Of a stretch of 64,000 nucleotides of DNA, positions 60,401 through 64,000 are shown in pieces. Within the stretch, counting starts at the first letter, position 1. Each line of letters begins with the position of its first letter. The translations under genes were made by a program, and so were the position numbers. Origin of the DNA: Chrysomallon squamiferum (lineage: Eukaryota > Mollusca > Gastropoda > Neomphalida > Peltospiridae); NCBI GenBank assembly GCA_012295275.1, contig CM022671.1:26012322-26076321 (forward strand), given 5' to 3'. Below the pieces are notes generated by a model, which was given only the letters and a program-made list of their open reading frames with translations, had not been told where the DNA came from and did not search any database.

Positions 60401-63178
60401 GATTTAATATTTAGGAAAGCACTGACTTTGTTCTATTGAATTGAAGGTGCAGGCCAATACTGAAAATCCTTATTTCTTCCAGAGCTAACTGCAGCTTTAA
60501 CTCTCCTGAAAATGTGTGTTATCAACACCATCATATCAAAAAGGAGTTGTTGCGAAGTGTATGGAAAACTGAGGAAATGGAACTCCTCACTCTTTGAAGT
60601 GGGATCAAAACACGGGACATCAAGAGTATCATGAACAAGAACTTTTCATCAAATTTTCAACATCGCGAGAAAAACTGTTGTGATCCCCTTAATCGTCACC
60701 CTGAGCAAGCACGCACTAGATCTTTAAGAATTGTTAGCATGGGCACTTACAAATGCTTAGTAAATCCTCCAAAGACACTAGTGCCAGGAGACAAGTTGTG
60801 CTGTGACTGTCTGATTACCCTTCAGAAATCAAAGGTCCTGCAGAGGATGGCTTTAGTATGGGTGGTATTACAATGGGAGAATTTGGTGATAACTTGCCAG
60901 ACAAACCCGCTGGTTGTTGTTTCCCTAGAAAAGGACTTTGATTTGAATTCTATTCTGTTGAGTTTAGGTTAAACTCCTGTCAAACTCCATTCACTAGCAT
61001 TCCAGTAAATGAATGAAAGGACAGAAAAAAACTAGCATCAGCTACAGTAACATTAAAATGACATCTTAATGTCTGAATCCTACACAGAGCGTGTGCAAAT
61101 CTTGATTTTGTCACCCTTTACCATTGAAAGGACAATGAATTGAAGGAGGAAATAATCCAATTTTATGAAAGTGATGAGAACACTAGAATGTGTCTGGGAA
61201 TGAAGGATACAGTGAGCATTTGAAACAAACATAGTGAGAAGGTTAAGCATCAGAAACACCTAGTTCTCTCAAATTTATGTGAACTTTATGCATACATGTA
61301 GGCCTACAATGTCTTACTCGATGATCAAGAAAGATGGTGATCCCTAGCATCCAGAGTTGATCATTCAGGTTTTAGTTAATCAGATGTTAATGGCTGAAAA
61401 TGTGTTATTTTCATGTATGTGCATTTTTTAAATCTATATTGTGGCTAAACAAAAAATATTACACCCAGGAAACTTTTATATGTTTTAGTTAACATGTGGG
61501 AGATTAAATTTCAATAAAGGTCATCTCAAGATCACGTGATCCACACGGTCAATTTCAAGGTCATAGCAAAGGTCAAAAGGTCAAGGTACTCCAATATTTT
61601 CCAAACTAAACAAAAAATGGCAGATTTGGTATCCTTGTCATTTTGCCTTTCTAACAATACCAATTTTATGAAGATTGGCCCAGTAGTTCCTGAGATATGA
61701 GGGTTCTAAGGTTGGTGGTCACACCCATTTTTGGCAAAAATCTCAAAATTCCGTGGGCCGTATCTCCCACACCACTGGTCTGATTGGGCTAATATTTCAG
61801 ATTTGGTGCTGTGGGATCCCAGTCAACAAATATACCAAGTTTTATAAAAATCTGAGACGGTCGGGTTTAAATTTCTTTTTTTTTGGGGTGATTTGACACG
61901 GAATGACCCTATGATTCTTTCTAATTAATTTTAGCTGTTTCATGATTTTAAATGTTAAATTTTCTACAATCCATCATGTTTTTATAATAATTTGAATAAT
62001 TTTTTAAAAGTGTCATTAACTGATTTCAAAACAAAAATATAAGGTATAGTGTGTCCTTAATGATGTGTAATTAATTTCATTCAACTGTATATAGAAAAGA
62101 AAATATTAACAAAACCAAAATGTAGGTTTTTGGAGCAGAAACATTTTTAGATTTAAAAACATTATATTCATTGTTTCTTTTTGGAGCTAAAATGTTTTCA
62201 TGTTTTATCATCACCATATGTGTATTCAGTATTTAATTTTGTTAACTGGGTTATTTTTAATCCCAGACTATTTTCCAAAAATTTCATATATAATTTTTTT
62301 TATATTTATTCAGTTCAAGAATCTAACTGTTGTTAATTTTACAAACTGTTCTTTTCAGGAGTCTGTTGGTTTATGTGAGAAGTAAACAAGAATTTCAACA
62401 TTATGATTCGTCTGGGAATGCCAATGGCTACATAGCTAAGAAGCTTGCCTATAAGTTACAACCACATGTTCATGGTAAGTCTTTTGTGACTTTTAGCTTA
62501 TATTTCTGCTTTTTAAAATCAATTATTATTATTATTATTATTATTATTAAAACAGTGTTTATTTTATATGTCGAGTTTTCATTAAAATATGTTTTGCATA
62601 TTTTTAATTTTAATTTTTATTTTCAATAACATTTTAAAAAAAAAAAAAAAAAAATAACAATGATGAATTATTATTTAACATTGATTGCTTCTTGGACTGA
62701 TAGTTTTCGTTGAAATCATAAGAAATGAACATTAATACATATGAAGAAAAATGAAATATTTATATGAAGAAAAATGTACTACTTACTTGTTTGATGTAAG
62801 TCAGGTATATATGTATGTAGGTTAAGTTGCAGATGGTCGCTCATATCCCCTCATGTCCATGCATTCATTTCAAACAAAGCAGAATATATCTAAAAAAAAC
62901 AAAAACAAGTTAGAGTAAAGAAGTACTGAAATAAAGATGTAGTAAGTTGCAGAATGTTTCTGAGATGTTTTTATAATTTGCCATATTTTGTTGTTACTGC
63001 TAAAACTTTACTTATTTAAAAACAATGTTTTAAGTTATTACTATATTTAATTATAAATATTGATTGCTAGTATTTATTATTGCTATTTGAAGAATGGTAA
63101 AAATAAAAATATATTTAAAAATAGTAACAACTTGCAATGTTACCTCCATTTGTTTTGTAGATTGTAATTATGACCATG

Positions 63179-63217
<39 letters not shown>

Positions 63218-63980
63218 GTGTAATTATGTTTACGATTTAGCTCCTTTGGGTAAAATGCAGTTTCTTGAAATGGATTGTCCCCAACAACAAAACAGTAAGT
63301 TATTTTTCTCCTGTAATGAATGTGTTTTTTTTTCTTTCAAGATTTCAATCTGGTATACATTATATTTTTGTAAAATTTTAACCAGTTTCTTCATCTTCTA
63401 TTTCAGAATAACAAAATGAGAATTAAATTTACTTAGTAATTTATTTACTTTATTGTTGTGAACAAAAAACGCAATTAAATCATCAATATAACTGGCACAA
63501 ATATATATCTAACAAATGCTTCTTGAATATATTGAATAAGGTTTAATTTTTAACAAATGTGTTCTATTTATTGTTAATGAGAATTCAGAAAATGTTAATA
63601 TTAATGCCGTAACACCTATCTTATTAAAATTCTTTTGATATATTTTCACTGTGAACTGATATTAACAATGATCATATATTATCCACCTCTTATAATACCA
63701 ATTATTTTATTTTCATTATTTGGTATGATATAACTGGATTGTTAGTACTGTAATCACCAAATATTTATTGTTTAAAATCTTTCCTATTTATTCTTTGGCA
63801 GGTTATGACTGTGGATTGTTTGTTATAGCAATCACTGAATATCTCTGCAAGAATTTCTGCGAGTGCATCAGTGTTCCCCTCAACGAGGTTGTAAATGCAG
63901 GAACCATCTCCAAGAAGAGGCAGGCAATAAAAGAACTCGTTAGTTACGTCGATCATGAACAGCACTTGTCTAAGAGCTAG
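57445..63980 (+). CDS. SENP8: Sentrin-specific protease 8 (NEDP1/DEN1, NEDD8 protease), 6 exons
   Basis: Cysteine protease of the Ulp1/C48 family; SENP8 processes pro-NEDD8 and removes NEDD8 from proteins. Exons: 57445-57566, 58329-58417, 58790-58895, 62359-62474, 63241-63294, 63802-63980, all in phase, giving 221 residues (human about 212). Exon 1 encodes IILSFNDSLLRKSDISLLEG and WLNDNIIGFCFE, the substrate-binding N-terminal half. The triad is intact: H105 (GGSHWSLLVY), D122 (HYDSS) and C166 (QQNSYDCGLFV), with the 17- and 44-residue spacing of human SENP8. The start at 57445 has A at -3 and G at +4 and aligns with the usual SENP8 start. An in-frame ATG at 57400 would add 15 residues but has a weak context (T at -3). 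The gene is divergent from HDAC6. Intron 3 (58896-62358) carries a transposon. Confidence 0.95.
59069..59692 (+). repeat. Left terminal inverted repeat of the SENP8-intron element
   Basis: It pairs with 61277-61909 in reverse complement over its whole length with scattered mismatches. The inner limit is at AAAGTTCACAT. It contains a cluster of TGACCT half-sites at 59383-59450. Confidence 0.85.
60631..60972 (+). pseudogene. Transposon-internal ORF with Cys/His cluster, likely a transposase-related remnant
   Basis: This 113-codon ORF inside the element starts MNKNFSSNFQHREKNCCDPL. It has a Cys/His arrangement CCDPLNRH, then PGDKLCCDC about 40 residues later, reminiscent of a small zinc-binding module. 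No catalytic DDE region follows before the stop. It may be a fragment of the protein that once mobilised the family, or a captured exon. Function not recognised. Confidence 0.4.
61277..61909 (-). repeat. Right terminal inverted repeat of the SENP8-intron element
   Basis: Reverse complement of 59069-59692. It differs by substitutions and a short T-rich insertion near 61875-61884. It ends CGGAATGACCC before the TATG duplication. Confidence 0.85.
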
Positions 63981-64000
63981 CCCATGTATACAAATAGAGT

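Larger units (their letters stand above)
59069..61909. mobile_element. 2.84 kb DNA transposon-like element with ~630 bp terminal inverted repeats
   Basis: The left end (59069-about 59692, beginning GGGTCATTCCGTGTCAAATC) is the near-identical reverse complement of the right end (about 61277-61909). The element is flanked on both sides by TATG (59065-59068 and 61910-61913), which fits a 4 bp target-site duplication. The 1.58 kb interior is richer in GC than the host intron. It holds only a 113-codon ORF and no recognisable full transposase, so the copy is probably decayed or non-autonomous. High arm identity suggests a fairly recent insertion. Long inverted repeats and a 4 bp duplication are seen in families such as Academ and Sola, but I cannot assign it. 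Confidence 0.85.

Noticed and set aside
59069-61909. Inverted repeat as a hairpin-type assembly artefact
   Set aside because: The arms differ by several substitutions and a small insertion, and matching TATG flanks are present, which fits a true insertion.

Overview
This is a eukaryotic, AT-rich, intron-rich window from an animal nuclear genome. GT-AG introns, very large introns, dense microsatellites and metazoan gene families all support this. The protein sequences and the repeat-swollen introns suggest a mollusc, most likely a cephalopod such as an octopus. That assignment is inference, because nothing in the window names the species.

Three protein-coding genes can be reconstructed. (1) HDAC6, on the minus strand, runs from a start codon at 54959 leftwards to at least 8446. 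I resolved 33 phase-consistent coding exons (968 codons), covering an acidic N-terminus, two complete deacetylase domains and a charged C-terminal tail. The expected C-terminal ubiquitin-binding zinc finger was not found and may lie left of the window. (2) An intronless-CDS class A GPCR (334 aa, GPR84-like) lies on the plus strand at 27765-28769. It is nested antisense inside a 21.6 kb intron of HDAC6. (3) SENP8/NEDP1, the NEDD8-specific protease, lies on the plus strand at 57445-63980. It has six exons, 221 aa and an intact His-Asp-Cys triad, and is divergent from HDAC6 across about 2.5 kb.

Layout from left to right: 1-8436 is noncoding, low-complexity DNA with degenerate local repeats. 8446-8947 holds the last two HDAC6 exons found. 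8948-30522 is the giant intron, holding the nested GPCR, segmental duplications and many microsatellites. 30523-31909 holds two C-terminal HDAC6 exons, and 31910-39886 is a T/A-rich intron. 39887-45694 encodes deacetylase domain 2, 46177-47017 the inter-domain linker, 47315-52098 domain 1 and 52471-54959 the N-terminus. 54960-57444 is the divergent 5' region. SENP8 follows, and its third intron carries a 2.84 kb element with terminal inverted repeats of about 630 bp and TATG target-site duplications.

The strongest observation is that the two HDAC6 catalytic domains are encoded by mirrored exon series with matching lengths and phases (142/138/72/26/105/69/127/66/60/90/107 nt against 54+88/41+97/72/26/105/69/133/72/60/90/104 nt). 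This is a fossil of the internal gene duplication, plus two introns unique to domain 2. One domain-2 intron uses a GC donor. I found no bacterial features, CRISPR arrays, rRNA or tRNA genes.
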